Positions 1 to 8,721 of a stretch of DNA of 64,000 bases are shown piece by piece; the stretch's first letter is position 1, and each line of letters begins with the position of its first letter. This DNA comes from Ruficoccus sp. ZRK36 (lineage in GTDB: Bacteria; Verrucomicrobiota; Verrucomicrobiia; Opitutales; Cerasicoccaceae): assembly GCF_019603315.1 (NCBI RefSeq), contig NZ_CP080649.1, forward strand, positions 1,193,501 through 1,257,500. The letters are read 5' to 3'. The notes beneath the pieces are model-generated. The model made no database searches. It saw nothing but the letters and a program-made list of their open reading frames with translations, and was not told where the DNA came from. Position numbers and translations under genes: made by a program.

Positions 1-643
1 CAGTCGTTGACGCGTTTAGCCATGTGGTCGCAGTCGTGTAGCGGCCGAGCGTTTCATCCCAGCCGCCGTAGCGGATGACGAGGAAGTACGTGGTGTAATA
101 GTTCAGGATGCCGCTACTAGCTGCCCGGTTGGCGTCACCGACGCGCGCAATCGTGGTCGGGCCGTTCACGCCACCGAGTGTGAGGTTCGTGGTCGCAGTG
201 CCATCCGAGTCGCTGGCACCCCAGCTGAAAAATGCCGACTCAGAAGCTGTACCAATAATGGGGCTTTGGCTCGTCGATGTGCCATTGTTGACCTGAAAGA
301 TCATGCTGGCGTAGTAGTCCTGGCCACCTGTCTGAGCTTCGGAGAAAACATTACGGCTCAGAGCGGTGTACCCGGCTGTTGTCACCTCCAGTGCGTTGCC
401 GCCACCGCGGCTGATGCCGCCTGCGCTATAACTGATGCCAGAGTCGGTCACGTTTGCCGTGACCGTGCTGCCCCAGGCATTATTCCATCCGGAGCCACCG
501 TTTTGGCCACCGATGGCGCTGTCAGCCGCATAGCTGTCAAAGGTGTCCCACGCCAGCTGGGCTTGGCAGGTGCCCATCAGGGCAAGAGCGCCGACGGAAA
601 AGGCAAAAATAGAGCGAATACTTAAACGTTGGGGCAATCTCAT
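1..643 (-). CDS. Secreted protein, PEP-CTERM-type family (3' end outside window)
   Basis: Reading the minus strand from the ATG at 643 gives an uninterrupted frame to the window edge (214 codons). The N-terminus is a clear signal peptide: a basic start (MRLPQRLSIRS), a hydrophobic core, and a likely cleavage after CQA near residue 27. The mature part opens with WDTFDSYAADSAIGGQNGG followed by SGWNNAWG. Such a 'D.F.Y..G...GQNGG.GW...W' opening is common in secreted verrucomicrobial beta-sandwich proteins that end in a PEP-CTERM anchor. The C-terminus, where the anchor would be, lies outside the window, so anchoring is inferred. There is no catalytic signature and the function is unknown. Its position beside GH28 and PL6 genes suggests a role on extracellular glycans. 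Confidence 0.7.
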   Translation of the reverse strand, partial: MRLPQRLSIRSIFAFSVGALALMGTCQAQLAWDTFDSYAADSAIGGQNGGSGWNNAWGSTVTANVTDSGISYSAGGISRGGGNALEVTTAGYTALSRNVFSEAQTGGQDYYASMIFQVNNGTSTSQSPIIGTASESAFFSWGASDSDGTATTNLTLGGVNGPTTIARVGDANRAASSGILNYYTTYFLVIRYGGWDETLGRYTTATTWLNASTT

Positions 644-1012
644 AGTCGGGGTAGGGCTAATATTTGCAACTTTAGCCGGTCGTGCGTCGATTTGACCGGC
701 ACATGGGGTATATATGCTAGACGACGTTAACCTAATGATACTGCCTTTTTAAGACAAGCAGAATTCGCGTTATTGAGACGCTGGCATCTGGCTGGAGAGC
801 CTACGGCTGCAACCACAGCCTCCGAGCGGACGTGCTGTGGGTATTGGGTTCAGGTCACGAGGCCGTGTCTGGCTCTCGTCCATGCCCTAAGCGGACGCTC
901 CGAAGAGACTCATCGCCAGTGAGCGTCTGCCTTTGAGGGCGTCCGCATCTATGTGCTCCCGCGTCGATAGCGAGAGAGCTCGTGGGTAGGGTCTCCCTGT
1001 CCCCGGGAGGTT
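644..1012. other. Intergenic stretch with an imperfect hairpin
   Basis: This 369-base gap lies between the start of the secreted protein gene and the end of the GH28 gene, both on minus. I see no convincing ORF. The arms GCGGACGCTC (891-900) and GAGCGTCTGC (921-930) can pair with one mismatch, and a third related copy (GGGCGTCCGC) sits at 938-947. No T-tract follows, so this is not a normal intrinsic terminator. The stretch probably contains the promoter of the minus gene starting at 643. Confidence 0.4.
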
Positions 1013-2197
1013 CTATGCCTCTATATTGAACGTGGTGTCGTCCAGATGAAGGTTCTTAACGTGCTGGAAGACCGGGTAGGGCGGCTCTTGCTGGCCGGTG
1101 ACGGTGAAGCTGCAGTGGTTAAAAGAGATGTCCTGGATGATTGCATCCTCGCGCCCAACCACGATGGGAAAGAGCTCGCTGGTGGCAGATATGTTGGAAA
1201 AGTGGATATCCTGGATGGCGTCCACGAGGTTCTCCGGGTGGATGATGATCTGGACGGGGTTTTCAAAAATGCGGTCCAGGACCACGTTGCTAAAATTAAT
1301 GTTACGGACGCGCGTTCGGTTCAGGCTGAAGTCGGTCGGGCTGGAGTGGTCGGGGAGCTCGATCGTCAGGCCCTGGCGAGAGTCGGTGATGACGAGATCC
1401 GAGAAGGTACAGTTCTGGACGGTGCCGTCGTTACGCCAGGCGATGCGGATCGCGTTGTGGATGGAGCTGAGGACACAGCCTTTCACGATGATGCGCTCGC
1501 AGACGCGAGGCTGCTTGAGGGTATTTGTGTTGGCCCGCACGATGATGCTGTCGTCGCCGGAGTGGATGACGCAGTTGCTCAGGGTGATGTCACTGGAGCA
1601 GTTGATGTGGATGCCGTCCGCATTCGGGTATTGAGGATTACAATACATTTTCACGGAGTCGGCGGACACGTACTGGCAGTTGTTAATCCAGCACCCCCAG
1701 CCGCCGGCCATCTCTTTCATGGTAAAGTCACACATGCGCACGTTGGTGCTGCTCATGACAAATATCATGCGTGCCGGCAGAATGTCGGTATTGCGAATGT
1801 AGCGTTTTTTGCCGTCGGGGTCCGTGATCTCGTCACAAAATGCGCTCCCTCTACAGTCGATCAGGCCCATGCCGGTGATCGAGACATTGCTGGCCCCACC
1901 GATGTAGATGAGGCAACGATTGGTCGCCCGCGGGGCTTTTTTCTCGTCGAGCTCCTCGCTGACAAAGTCCGGGTAGTCTTCCCCCTTTGTGCTGGCGGCC
2001 AGGACGCCGTTGGGCTCGAGGTGGAGCTCGATGTTCGAGTAGAGGTGAATCGTCCCGGTGACGTAGGTTCCGTCTGCCACACAGACCCGGCCACCGCCAT
2101 GATCACGACAGGCATCGATAGCCTTCTGGATGGCTGCTGTATTGAGGGTTTCGCCGTCGCCGATGGCGCCGTATTCTGTGATGGGGAAATCTTTCAT
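1013..2197 (-). CDS. Glycoside hydrolase family 28 protein (polygalacturonase/rhamnogalacturonase-like)
   Basis: Right-handed beta-helix enzyme expected to hydrolyse galacturonic acid linkages in pectic or related uronate polysaccharides. The N-terminal FPITEYGAIGDG followed by an AIQKAIDAC helix is the hallmark opening of GH28. Further on are PNADGIHIN (about residue 196) and GDDSIIVRA (about residue 215), which carry the Asn/Asp and Asp-Asp catalytic positions of the family. The usual G-H-G motif is replaced by SSIHNAIRIAW, so activity may be altered or specificity different. I start at the ATG at 2197 because the canonical domain begins there; an in-frame ATG at 2278 would add 27 unrelated residues. 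No secretion signal is evident with either start, which suggests a cytoplasmic enzyme acting on imported oligosaccharides. It is divergent from the AraC regulator at 2363, its likely controller. Confidence 0.88.
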   Translation of the reverse strand: MKDFPITEYGAIGDGETLNTAAIQKAIDACRDHGGGRVCVADGTYVTGTIHLYSNIELHLEPNGVLAASTKGEDYPDFVSEELDEKKAPRATNRCLIYIGGASNVSITGMGLIDCRGSAFCDEITDPDGKKRYIRNTDILPARMIFVMSSTNVRMCDFTMKEMAGGWGCWINNCQYVSADSVKMYCNPQYPNADGIHINCSSDITLSNCVIHSGDDSIIVRANTNTLKQPRVCERIIVKGCVLSSIHNAIRIAWRNDGTVQNCTFSDLVITDSRQGLTIELPDHSSPTDFSLNRTRVRNINFSNVVLDRIFENPVQIIIHPENLVDAIQDIHFSNISATSELFPIVVGREDAIIQDISFNHCSFTVTGQQEPPYPVFQHVKNLHLDDTTFNIEA

Positions 2198-2362
2198 CGT
2201 GTGCGTATGGGGGTTGGTTCCTGAATTAGAGGCAGGAAATAAATGGGTTAGGTTTCTGTTTCTATGATCTATGAGCATCTTATTCTCATCAATAGGAAGG
2301 GCGTATTGTTCTTGTTTAAAAAGTTATGGAAATTGTGCGTTGGGTTCGCATGATGAGCCTTT

Positions 2363-3226
2363 GTGGAACGCGACCGCCTGACTTCCAGCCACTGCATTTG
2401 GACGCAGCTTGATGTGCTGCTGGTGCGTTACTATGTGGATGTGCCAAGCAGGGTGGGGCGTAAGGGCACTTTTAACGCCCGCTACCTGAGCGCCTGGTAT
2501 ATGAAGCGCGGCAGTGTGACTGTGCGAAAGGATGGGCATGCTCTACGCGCAAGGGCCGGGCAGTGGCTGATCATGGTTCCTGGGCAGCGCTATCAGGAGT
2601 TCACCAGTCATGCTGAGCTGATCTCCATCAACCTTAGCGTAAGCTGCGGAGCGGCCATCCTGTCATGGATGGGGAACTGGGCCTGCGTGCTAAAAGAGGA
2701 CTCACGGCTGCTCGCGCAGGCGGAGGCTCTGGCGTCGGCGTTGCCACCGGTGTCTCCGGGGGAGGATCACGGGTTATCCATACCGGGTGTGAAGATGCCC
2801 CTCCGGCAGGCTGCCGATTGTCAGGCTCGTGTATTGGATTTTTTCAACAGCCTTCTCTTCGTGGCCAGCGAGTGGGGAGTTGGCGTAGACATCCAGTTTG
2901 GAGAGGATGAGCGTGTCCAACGGAGCCTCGCATATATGGCAAGCCGTCCGATGGGGAATAAGTTTTCGCGTGAAGAGGTGGCCGAGGATTGCGGGTTGAG
3001 TGCCAGCCGTCTGGATCGTCACTGGCGCAGGGAGATGGGCATCACGATCAGGCAGTATTGGGACAACCGCCGGATGAACTATGCCTGCCAGTGCCTGCGC
3101 GAGAAAACGAAATCCATCAAGGAAGTCTCAGCGGATCTGGGTTTTTCTCATGCGACCCAGTTCTCGATTTGGTTTTCCAGCCACCAGGGGGTCTCACCCC
3201 GCGCCTACCGTCGCTCGATCGTGTAG
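2363..3226 (+). CDS. AraC family transcriptional regulator
   Basis: A 287-residue one-component regulator. The N-terminal 170 residues look like a cupin sensory domain (GHALRARAGQWLIMVPGQRYQEF), typical of sugar-sensing AraC proteins. The C-terminal 100 residues contain the double HTH: FSREEVAEDCGLSASRLDRHW, then the conserved second helix region SIKEVSADLGFSHATQFSIWF. The start is a GTG at 2363; an in-frame stop at 2354 excludes a longer product. It is divergent from the GH28 gene (165-base shared promoter region), which makes that gene the most probable target. Its 3' end overlaps the convergent LacI-type gene by 33 bases. Confidence 0.9.
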   Translation: MERDRLTSSHCIWTQLDVLLVRYYVDVPSRVGRKGTFNARYLSAWYMKRGSVTVRKDGHALRARAGQWLIMVPGQRYQEFTSHAELISINLSVSCGAAILSWMGNWACVLKEDSRLLAQAEALASALPPVSPGEDHGLSIPGVKMPLRQAADCQARVLDFFNSLLFVASEWGVGVDIQFGEDERVQRSLAYMASRPMGNKFSREEVAEDCGLSASRLDRHWRREMGITIRQYWDNRRMNYACQCLREKTKSIKEVSADLGFSHATQFSIWFSSHQGVSPRAYRRSIV

Positions 3227-4249
3227 CCTGAAGCTCTCGTTTTCCACCCAGTTGCCTTCGAGCAGGAGGCTCGCGGGTTTGGCGGGGATGCCCATCTCAC
3301 CGCGTCGGATCATGGAGACGACCTGGTCCACGGCGGAGGCCGCGATCTGCTCGGCGTCTTCGTCGATACCGGACCAGCCCTCGTTGCGATCGAGCAGGCT
3401 GACGACGGCTATCTTGCACGCGATTTGTGTATCGACTTTCATGGCCTTGAGAAACTCCGGCAGGCGGTAGGGGACGGTCAACAGCCCGTCGGGCTTCACC
3501 TTGTGAAACCACTTCGAGAAGCTGCTTTGGGAAAAGCTGTCGCCGTCAAAGACGGGCAAGGGAGTCAGCTCCGGGGCTTGAGCCAGGCAGGTCAGATAGC
3601 CGGCCAGATAATTATGATCAACGCGGCTGTCATGGAACTGGGGTACGGCAAAGCCGACGCGTTTGCAGCCGATGTCGATCAGCTTCTGCATGCAGAGCCG
3701 GGCGGCATGAAACTGGTGGGTGTTGACGACATGGAAGCGCGGGGATTTGAGCGTGTAGCCGAAGCTCACGCATGAAAAACCGCTGAAGTCGAAGTCGTCG
3801 ATACGCTCGATCCCTCGTGGCTGCGGGCACAGCAGGATGCCCTTGATGCCCCGTGCGAGCATGATCTGCCGTAGCCGTGCTCCGGAGATCTTACTGCGGT
3901 TAAAGTCAAAAACCTGAAGCTGATAGCCGTACTCTTCCGCCTTCTTGATCGCGCCAGCCAGATACGATGGGTAGGGCTTGGGCTTGGGGTTTTCCTCGGT
4001 CAGGTTTCGGTTAATCAGAAAGGCCAGGGTGCCCCGGAAGACGCCGTCGCGTCCATGGTGCTTATAGTGGGCTAGCTGGGAGAGAAAGGGATCGGGCTGG
4101 TAGCCCATTTCCTGGGCGATCTTCTGGATGCGCTCTCGTGTCTTTGCGGCCAGAGCAGGGCTATTACTCATGGCCAGTGATACCGTAGAGGGGTGCACGT
4201 TGGCCGCCTTGGCTATGTCTTTTTGGGTATATTTACGGCCAACACTCAT
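3194..4249 (-). CDS. LacI family transcriptional regulator
   Basis: A 351-residue LacI/GalR-type regulator. The N-terminal HTH is complete: TQKDIAKAANVHPSTVSLAM, followed by the hinge region TRERIQKIAQEMGYQPDPF. The rest is a periplasmic-binding-protein-like effector domain (KGILLCPQPRGIERIDDF; CKRVGFAVPQF). The insertion after the hinge (FLSQLAHYKHHGR...) is seen in LacI proteins of Opitutae and Planctomycetes. The gene is divergent from the dehydrogenase (4317) and convergent with the AraC gene, overlapping its end by 33 bases. It probably controls the dehydrogenase and lipoprotein genes to its right; the effector is unknown, with a sugar the family default. Confidence 0.9.
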   Translation of the reverse strand: MSVGRKYTQKDIAKAANVHPSTVSLAMSNSPALAAKTRERIQKIAQEMGYQPDPFLSQLAHYKHHGRDGVFRGTLAFLINRNLTEENPKPKPYPSYLAGAIKKAEEYGYQLQVFDFNRSKISGARLRQIMLARGIKGILLCPQPRGIERIDDFDFSGFSCVSFGYTLKSPRFHVVNTHQFHAARLCMQKLIDIGCKRVGFAVPQFHDSRVDHNYLAGYLTCLAQAPELTPLPVFDGDSFSQSSFSKWFHKVKPDGLLTVPYRLPEFLKAMKVDTQIACKIAVVSLLDRNEGWSGIDEDAEQIAASAVDQVVSMIRRGEMGIPAKPASLLLEGNWVENESFRLHDRATVGAG

Positions 4250-4316
4250 CAGCTACCTTGGTTTGTTGATCGGGGGATATTCAGGACGGCAACAAGCCAT
4301 GAAAGGTGCGGCAATC

Positions 4317-5417
4317 ATGGATGTATTCATGCGCATGAATTTCGTACCAATTGCCGTATCCACCTACAATGATAAAAACGAGGTATTGAACACCTCAACA
4401 TACTCCCCCGTCCGGGCCGCGACTGACCGGCAAGCCCCCGTATTTGCATTTATCCCGAGCGAAGCCGAAGACTTTTACCCGCCACAGTTACGGGGAAAAG
4501 CTATGGCTAACTTTCAGCATGGGATCTGGACGAACCCCGAGGAGGCGCCGGATGGCCTGCTTGAGTCCGCGCAGGTACTCGTCGGGGCCTGGCGCCTGCG
4601 CGACATCCCGCTTGAGTTCCTGAAGAGCCGCGGGGGTAACCTGGAGTACCTCTGCCTGCTGGTGGGCTCTCCCAAGCGAGCGATCACCCGCAAGCACCTT
4701 GAGGAGGGGCTGTTGGTCTCGAACTGGGGAAATATCTGCAGCCCGGTTGTTGCAGAGGGGGCGCTGGCATTGATCCTTTCGCGCCTTCGTGATACCCACT
4801 GGCACCACGACGAGCTGGTGAAGCATGGCGTGTGGAACAACATGTCTCCGAGGTCGGTCACGTTGATTGGCAAGCGCGTTGCGATTCACGGCTTTGGTAA
4901 TCTGGCCCGCGCCCTGATTGAGCTGATCAAGCCGTTTAAGGTTCAGCTCTCAGTCCATGCTCCCGGCGTTCCTGTGGAGCTGATCGAGGCCGTGGGGGCT
5001 CGCCCGGTGGACTCACTGGTGAGCCTTGCTGAGGATTGTGATGTCTTTGTCGAGATGGAGGCCCTGCGCCCCGATAACTATAAATGCATCAACCGCCAAG
5101 TGCTGTCGCATCTCCCGAAGGGGGCACTGTTTGTCAACGTGGGGCGCGGTGCACTGGTGGATGAAGAGGACCTGGTCGAGGTTGCCCGTGAGCGCGAGTT
5201 AAAGGTCGCTCTGGATGTATACCAGCAGGAGCCGTTGGAGCATGGTGCGCCCGTGCTGAGTATTCCGGATGGACTTTTTATGCCGCACACCTCCGGGCCG
5301 ACAAAAGATTCGCGGCATATCTGCGGAGCACTAGGCTTACAGAATCTCAGCCGCTACTACAGTGGGCAAAAGCCTCTGTATGTAGTCGGTCCCGAGGATT
5401 TCGACCGTATGACCTAA
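4317..5417 (+). CDS. D-isomer-specific 2-hydroxyacid dehydrogenase
   Basis: NAD(P)-dependent oxidoreductase of the phosphoglycerate dehydrogenase/glyoxylate reductase superfamily. The cofactor-binding Rossmann motif reads GKRVAIHGFGNLARALIE. The catalytic triad positions are visible: Arg in NVGRGALVDEEDL, Glu in the ALDVYQQEP segment, and His in FMPHTSGP. I chose the ATG at 4317 because an AAGGTG Shine-Dalgarno lies 8 bases upstream; ATGs at 4299 and 4329 are possible. Longer readings overlap the divergent LacI gene and have no family similarity. The gene sits between the LacI regulator and the lipoprotein gene and may handle an acidic sugar product of uronate catabolism. That role is inferred from context. 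Confidence 0.85.
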   Translation: MDVFMRMNFVPIAVSTYNDKNEVLNTSTYSPVRAATDRQAPVFAFIPSEAEDFYPPQLRGKAMANFQHGIWTNPEEAPDGLLESAQVLVGAWRLRDIPLEFLKSRGGNLEYLCLLVGSPKRAITRKHLEEGLLVSNWGNICSPVVAEGALALILSRLRDTHWHHDELVKHGVWNNMSPRSVTLIGKRVAIHGFGNLARALIELIKPFKVQLSVHAPGVPVELIEAVGARPVDSLVSLAEDCDVFVEMEALRPDNYKCINRQVLSHLPKGALFVNVGRGALVDEEDLVEVARERELKVALDVYQQEPLEHGAPVLSIPDGLFMPHTSGPTKDSRHICGALGLQNLSRYYSGQKPLYVVGPEDFDRMT

Positions 5418-5450
5418 GGCCTGTTCAGATAAACGCTCAAGGCGGCTGAA

Positions 5451-6881
5451 ATGCTTTTACTGCCCATTTTACCTCGTCAGATTTTATACCCCATGCGCTT
5501 TCTATTATCCATCCCCCTGTTTGCTCTGTGCTGCTGTTTCACGTCCTGTGAAAAACCATCTCCTGAGCCGCACGCATCCGCTTCTGTTGTGGCATCCGCA
5601 GATACCGTATCTCAGTCTGCTGAGACTCTTTTGCCTCCCGCTGTCCTCGAAAAGGCGCTGACCTATTCGGCTCCCTATTGGGAGTTTCGCCCCAACAAGC
5701 GCTCGCATCACCTCAATCACACCTTTGGTTTTTACACGCTCTGCCTGGAGGCCTATCTGGAGCAGAAGCAGGGGAGTACCCCTGAGCCGTGGCTGGTCGA
5801 GGCGGTGACTTCGCGGTTGCGCTCCGTGCTCGCCGGTGGATCCGAGCCTGAGTGCCAGGGCGGGCTGGGAGGTTGGTCGCATGGCGCCTTTGCCTGGTCG
5901 CTGGGGTATATCCGTAACACACCTGCCGTGTGGGATGCTCTCAGTGCTGAGGAGCAGGGTAAGGCGAACCTGTTGATGCAGGCGCTGGCTGTCGCCGCTT
6001 CTTTCACGCTGGATGATGACAATGACTACCGTACGCTGCTGGACGGGTGCAGGAACTACGGCAAGAGGTGGAACCCCAACCACGTTGAGGGCTATGTGGC
6101 CGCGGGGATGGCGGCTGCCTGGTACTTCGGAGTGGATGATCTTAACGACCGTCTGGTGAATTTCGACTTCGACACCTTCGTAGAGCAGCTACGTGAAGCC
6201 GGTTTTACAAATATCGTTGGCAGCTGGACACATACTCCCGCTACCCGCCAGGCCCTCATGCATGGCGGAGTCTATAAAGGCGAGGATGCCGCGGCGAAGT
6301 ATGGAAAAGGGGCCGGTGTGCACGGCAATACGTTTACCTATCTTGGGCTGAGCTTGGATCAGGATTGGGAGATCTATAAGAAGCTGGCCTCGCGCATGTA
6401 CTCCCATACGGCGCGCACCGAGATCCCGGTGACTAACAAGGAAGGTCTCTACACGCATATTTTGACCAAGGGTGATGACGGCCATTTCCTGATCTCGCCC
6501 TATGATGGGCGCTACGGTATGTGCTACGAGTTCGAGACAACGAATGCGGTGAAGAACGACTCGCCGTTTCGGAGCTCACTCTCCTACGTGTACGAAGGCT
6601 GGATGAATAACATGGCGACGGCGGCAGCCGTTCGGGCCCGTGGTCATTGGAACCCCGAGGGTAAAGAGGGCAGGGAGCTGATGGGTGCCATCTATGTGGG
6701 GAGCGAGGACTTTCTCTATAAGGCCAAGTATGGATACTGGGGCTTTGCCAATGGTGAGGCAAAAATCGTCACCTTGGCCGACCTGACCGATAAACCCCGC
6801 GGTTGGCCCTTTGTGCTAGCTTGGTGGGAGTCGATGATTAAGCCGGTGGTGACTCCTGCAGGGAGTGCGTTGGAGGAGTAA
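5451..6881 (+). CDS. Predicted lipoprotein of unrecognised family (paralogue of the C-terminal half of the 10437 protein)
   Basis: A 476-residue exported protein. The segment MRFLLSIPLFALCCCFTSC is a lipoprotein signal with Cys about residue 33 as the lipidation site, followed by a Ser/Ala/Pro linker to about residue 65. From there to the end is one domain of about 400 residues, rich in alternating helices and aromatics, which resembles an alpha/alpha toroid only by impression. It shares long blocks with the protein at 10437: EPECQGGLGGWSHG, DDDNDYR, WNPNHVEGYV, AAWYFGVD, GFTNIV, GLYTHIL and FLISPY. The invariant His, Asn, Asp, Tyr and Trp residues fit a carbohydrate-active site but I cannot name a family. 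AAGGCGG precedes the ATG at 5451; the ATG at 5493 would give a tidier signal peptide. It lies 33 bases after the dehydrogenase gene, probably co-transcribed. Confidence 0.8.
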   Translation: MLLLPILPRQILYPMRFLLSIPLFALCCCFTSCEKPSPEPHASASVVASADTVSQSAETLLPPAVLEKALTYSAPYWEFRPNKRSHHLNHTFGFYTLCLEAYLEQKQGSTPEPWLVEAVTSRLRSVLAGGSEPECQGGLGGWSHGAFAWSLGYIRNTPAVWDALSAEEQGKANLLMQALAVAASFTLDDDNDYRTLLDGCRNYGKRWNPNHVEGYVAAGMAAAWYFGVDDLNDRLVNFDFDTFVEQLREAGFTNIVGSWTHTPATRQALMHGGVYKGEDAAAKYGKGAGVHGNTFTYLGLSLDQDWEIYKKLASRMYSHTARTEIPVTNKEGLYTHILTKGDDGHFLISPYDGRYGMCYEFETTNAVKNDSPFRSSLSYVYEGWMNNMATAAAVRARGHWNPEGKEGRELMGAIYVGSEDFLYKAKYGYWGFANGEAKIVTLADLTDKPRGWPFVLAWWESMIKPVVTPAGSALEE

Positions 6882-7108
6882 TGCCGAGCTTCGGCCTGTG
6901 CCGTAGGTCTTCATTATCCTTCGTATTATGATGCTATTGGGATGTTTTTTATCTTTTGTGTAGACGGGCGAGTCAGGTTGGTGGATGGTTTTATATTCGT
7001 TTGTTGTTTCTGCTTTTAAAGCTGACGCTGACCCCTCTTCACAACGGATTTCATCTGCATGAAATTTGGTGCCCTTGCAGTGTCGCTCCCCGAATGTAGG
7101 TTGTGCTC

Positions 7109-7825
7109 ATGACATTCTACTACCCCGTGTCTACCTCATCTCGTCGTACTTCTGCCCCTCCGAAATATCGATGGCTCCCCGCAGGAGGGTTTTCGCTGGT
7201 AGAGCTATTATCCGTCATCGCGGTGTTGGCCGTATTGGTATGTCTGTTGGTTCCCGTTATATCGTCGATGCGGATCCGTGCCAGCTCGACGACTAGTGCT
7301 AGTAATTTGAGAGCTATTGGTGTGGCGATGCATATGTATATGCAGGAGCATCAGGGGTACCTGCCGGGCCCTATTATAAATGGCCAAAGACCCTTCTACG
7401 GGACGCATCCCAGCCTCGACCGCAATCTTCCTAATTTTCTTTATCCGTACATGGGCTTACCCGAGCCAAGAGAGAGAGTCATCCTGATGGAGGCTTTTAC
7501 CTTCCCGGAGTATCTTACCCATGATCCAGACATGACCGGGCCTGTGTACTTTGCTACGAGTTCATTAACCTTCGGCGGGCGCAGGAAAAACCCGTGGGGC
7601 TACGCGAGCAGCGATCCTGCCAAGGTCGGGAGCCCCTCGATGCTCATGTACGAGACGGACGTCGATGCCTCCACGGCCATGCTGCTGACCGAAATCGACC
7701 AACAATCACCTTTAATCAATGGCTCGCAGGGCTGGTCTAGCGTGCTGCCTGAAAAGCCGTATCACGGCGATATCCGCAACCAACTCTATCTGGACGGCTC
7801 GGTCAGAGCTGTCGATGTCGAATAA
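7109..7825 (+). CDS. Type II secretion/pseudopilin-like protein with H-x9-DG C-terminal motif
   Basis: A 238-residue prepilin. After a 28-residue leader, the peptidase site and methylation motif GGFSLVELLSVIAVLAVLVCL form the classic N-terminal hydrophobic helix with the +5 Glu. The region RASSTTSASNLRAIGVAMHMY matches the 'SNLRQIG.A...Y' stretch of verrucomicrobial and planctomycetal pseudopilins. Near the end, HGDIRNQLYLDG fits the H-x9-DG motif exactly. An ATG at 7109 is preferred over the GTG at 7103. The protein is expected to be processed by a type IV prepilin peptidase (not in the window) and exposed on the cell surface. It lies 24 bases before the PEP-CTERM gene and in the middle of the glycan-degradation cluster. 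Confidence 0.88.
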   Translation: MTFYYPVSTSSRRTSAPPKYRWLPAGGFSLVELLSVIAVLAVLVCLLVPVISSMRIRASSTTSASNLRAIGVAMHMYMQEHQGYLPGPIINGQRPFYGTHPSLDRNLPNFLYPYMGLPEPRERVILMEAFTFPEYLTHDPDMTGPVYFATSSLTFGGRRKNPWGYASSDPAKVGSPSMLMYETDVDASTAMLLTEIDQQSPLINGSQGWSSVLPEKPYHGDIRNQLYLDGSVRAVDVE

Positions 7826-7848
7826 CGCAAACCCCAAGCACTCATAAT

Positions 7849-8670
7849 ATGAAAAAGATCGTACACGCATGCCTCATAACTTCTCTGCTTACAGCTTCTT
7901 CGGTGCTGTCAGCTCAGACTATTTTTTCGGATAACTTCAACTCAGGAGGCTTCAGCGGCTATGATGTGACCCCGACGGTCTCAGACGAGAATCGTGGAGT
8001 CGTAATCGTTGATGAAGAAAGTACGCCCGCCAATCCGTTCTCCGGTAATGCCGCCCGGGTCTACGACTTGTCGACAGCATCAGTCTTTCTCGAAAATGAC
8101 TACACGAGTACGGCTTCCACTCAGCTCGTGCAGCTTTTCACCTTCGATGCGGCTTTGGCTGTTGGCTCCAGCACGACGGACGGCGTCTTAAGCTTCCGGC
8201 TGACGAATGAAGGGGGCAGCACAAGCAGTAAGGATAACTGTGTCTTTGATATCCAGCTGCGTCAGACTGGCGTGTTCTATGTCTACGGAGCCACGAGCAA
8301 TGGGTTCAGTAACGTCATGGACACGAGCGGCGTGAACATCGCCGTGTACACCAACAGCAGTACATCATCCATCACCCTGACGGATATGGCCAGCAACGAG
8401 CTGACGCTGGGGGCCAGAGAGTTTGCCGTCTATATCGATGGTGAAAACAAGGGGATATGGGGATTCCGGACGGGCAGCACCTACGATCCCACCGAGGGTA
8501 TCGGCCGTTTCGGATTCGTCAGTAGCTCAAGCGCGACAGGAAGCGACGTCATCATCGATAATATCGAGATTTCAGCCATTCCAGAGGCTTCGACCTCTGC
8601 GCTCATGATGGGGGCTGCTATCGCCATGTTCCTGATGGGCCGCAAGCGTTTCACGAAGAGCGCGCAGTAA
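7849..8670 (+). CDS. PEP-CTERM sorting domain protein
   Basis: A 273-residue secreted, probably surface-anchored protein. It has an N-terminal signal peptide (MKKIVHACLITSLLTASSVLSA), a beta-rich ectodomain resembling a concanavalin-like sandwich (opening IFSDNFNSGGFSGYD), and a C-terminal tripartite anchor: IPEAS, a hydrophobic stretch, and a basic tail GRKRFTKSAQ. The motif is IPE rather than VPEP, within the variation of PEP-CTERM anchors. An exosortase would be needed for sorting; none is in this window. Residues 20 to 250 are clearly homologous to the N-terminal 260 residues of the 10437 protein (STQLVQLF, VYGATS, VYTNSST, IDNIE). The role is unknown; glycan binding is a reasonable guess from fold and neighbours. 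Confidence 0.85.
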   Translation: MKKIVHACLITSLLTASSVLSAQTIFSDNFNSGGFSGYDVTPTVSDENRGVVIVDEESTPANPFSGNAARVYDLSTASVFLENDYTSTASTQLVQLFTFDAALAVGSSTTDGVLSFRLTNEGGSTSSKDNCVFDIQLRQTGVFYVYGATSNGFSNVMDTSGVNIAVYTNSSTSSITLTDMASNELTLGAREFAVYIDGENKGIWGFRTGSTYDPTEGIGRFGFVSSSSATGSDVIIDNIEISAIPEASTSALMMGAAIAMFLMGRKRFTKSAQ

Positions 8671-8721
8671 GCGCGGTCTCAGATTCAGCGTTTAGATAGA
8701 AACAGTCAGATCTTTCTTCAT

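Noticed and set aside
891-930. Hairpin as an intrinsic terminator
   Set aside because: No T-tract on either side and one mismatch; described only as structure in the gap.
1046-2224. 392-codon open frame on + opposite the GH28 gene
   Set aside because: It mirrors the GH28 coding strand, shows no domain pattern, and the minus frame has clear GH28 motifs.
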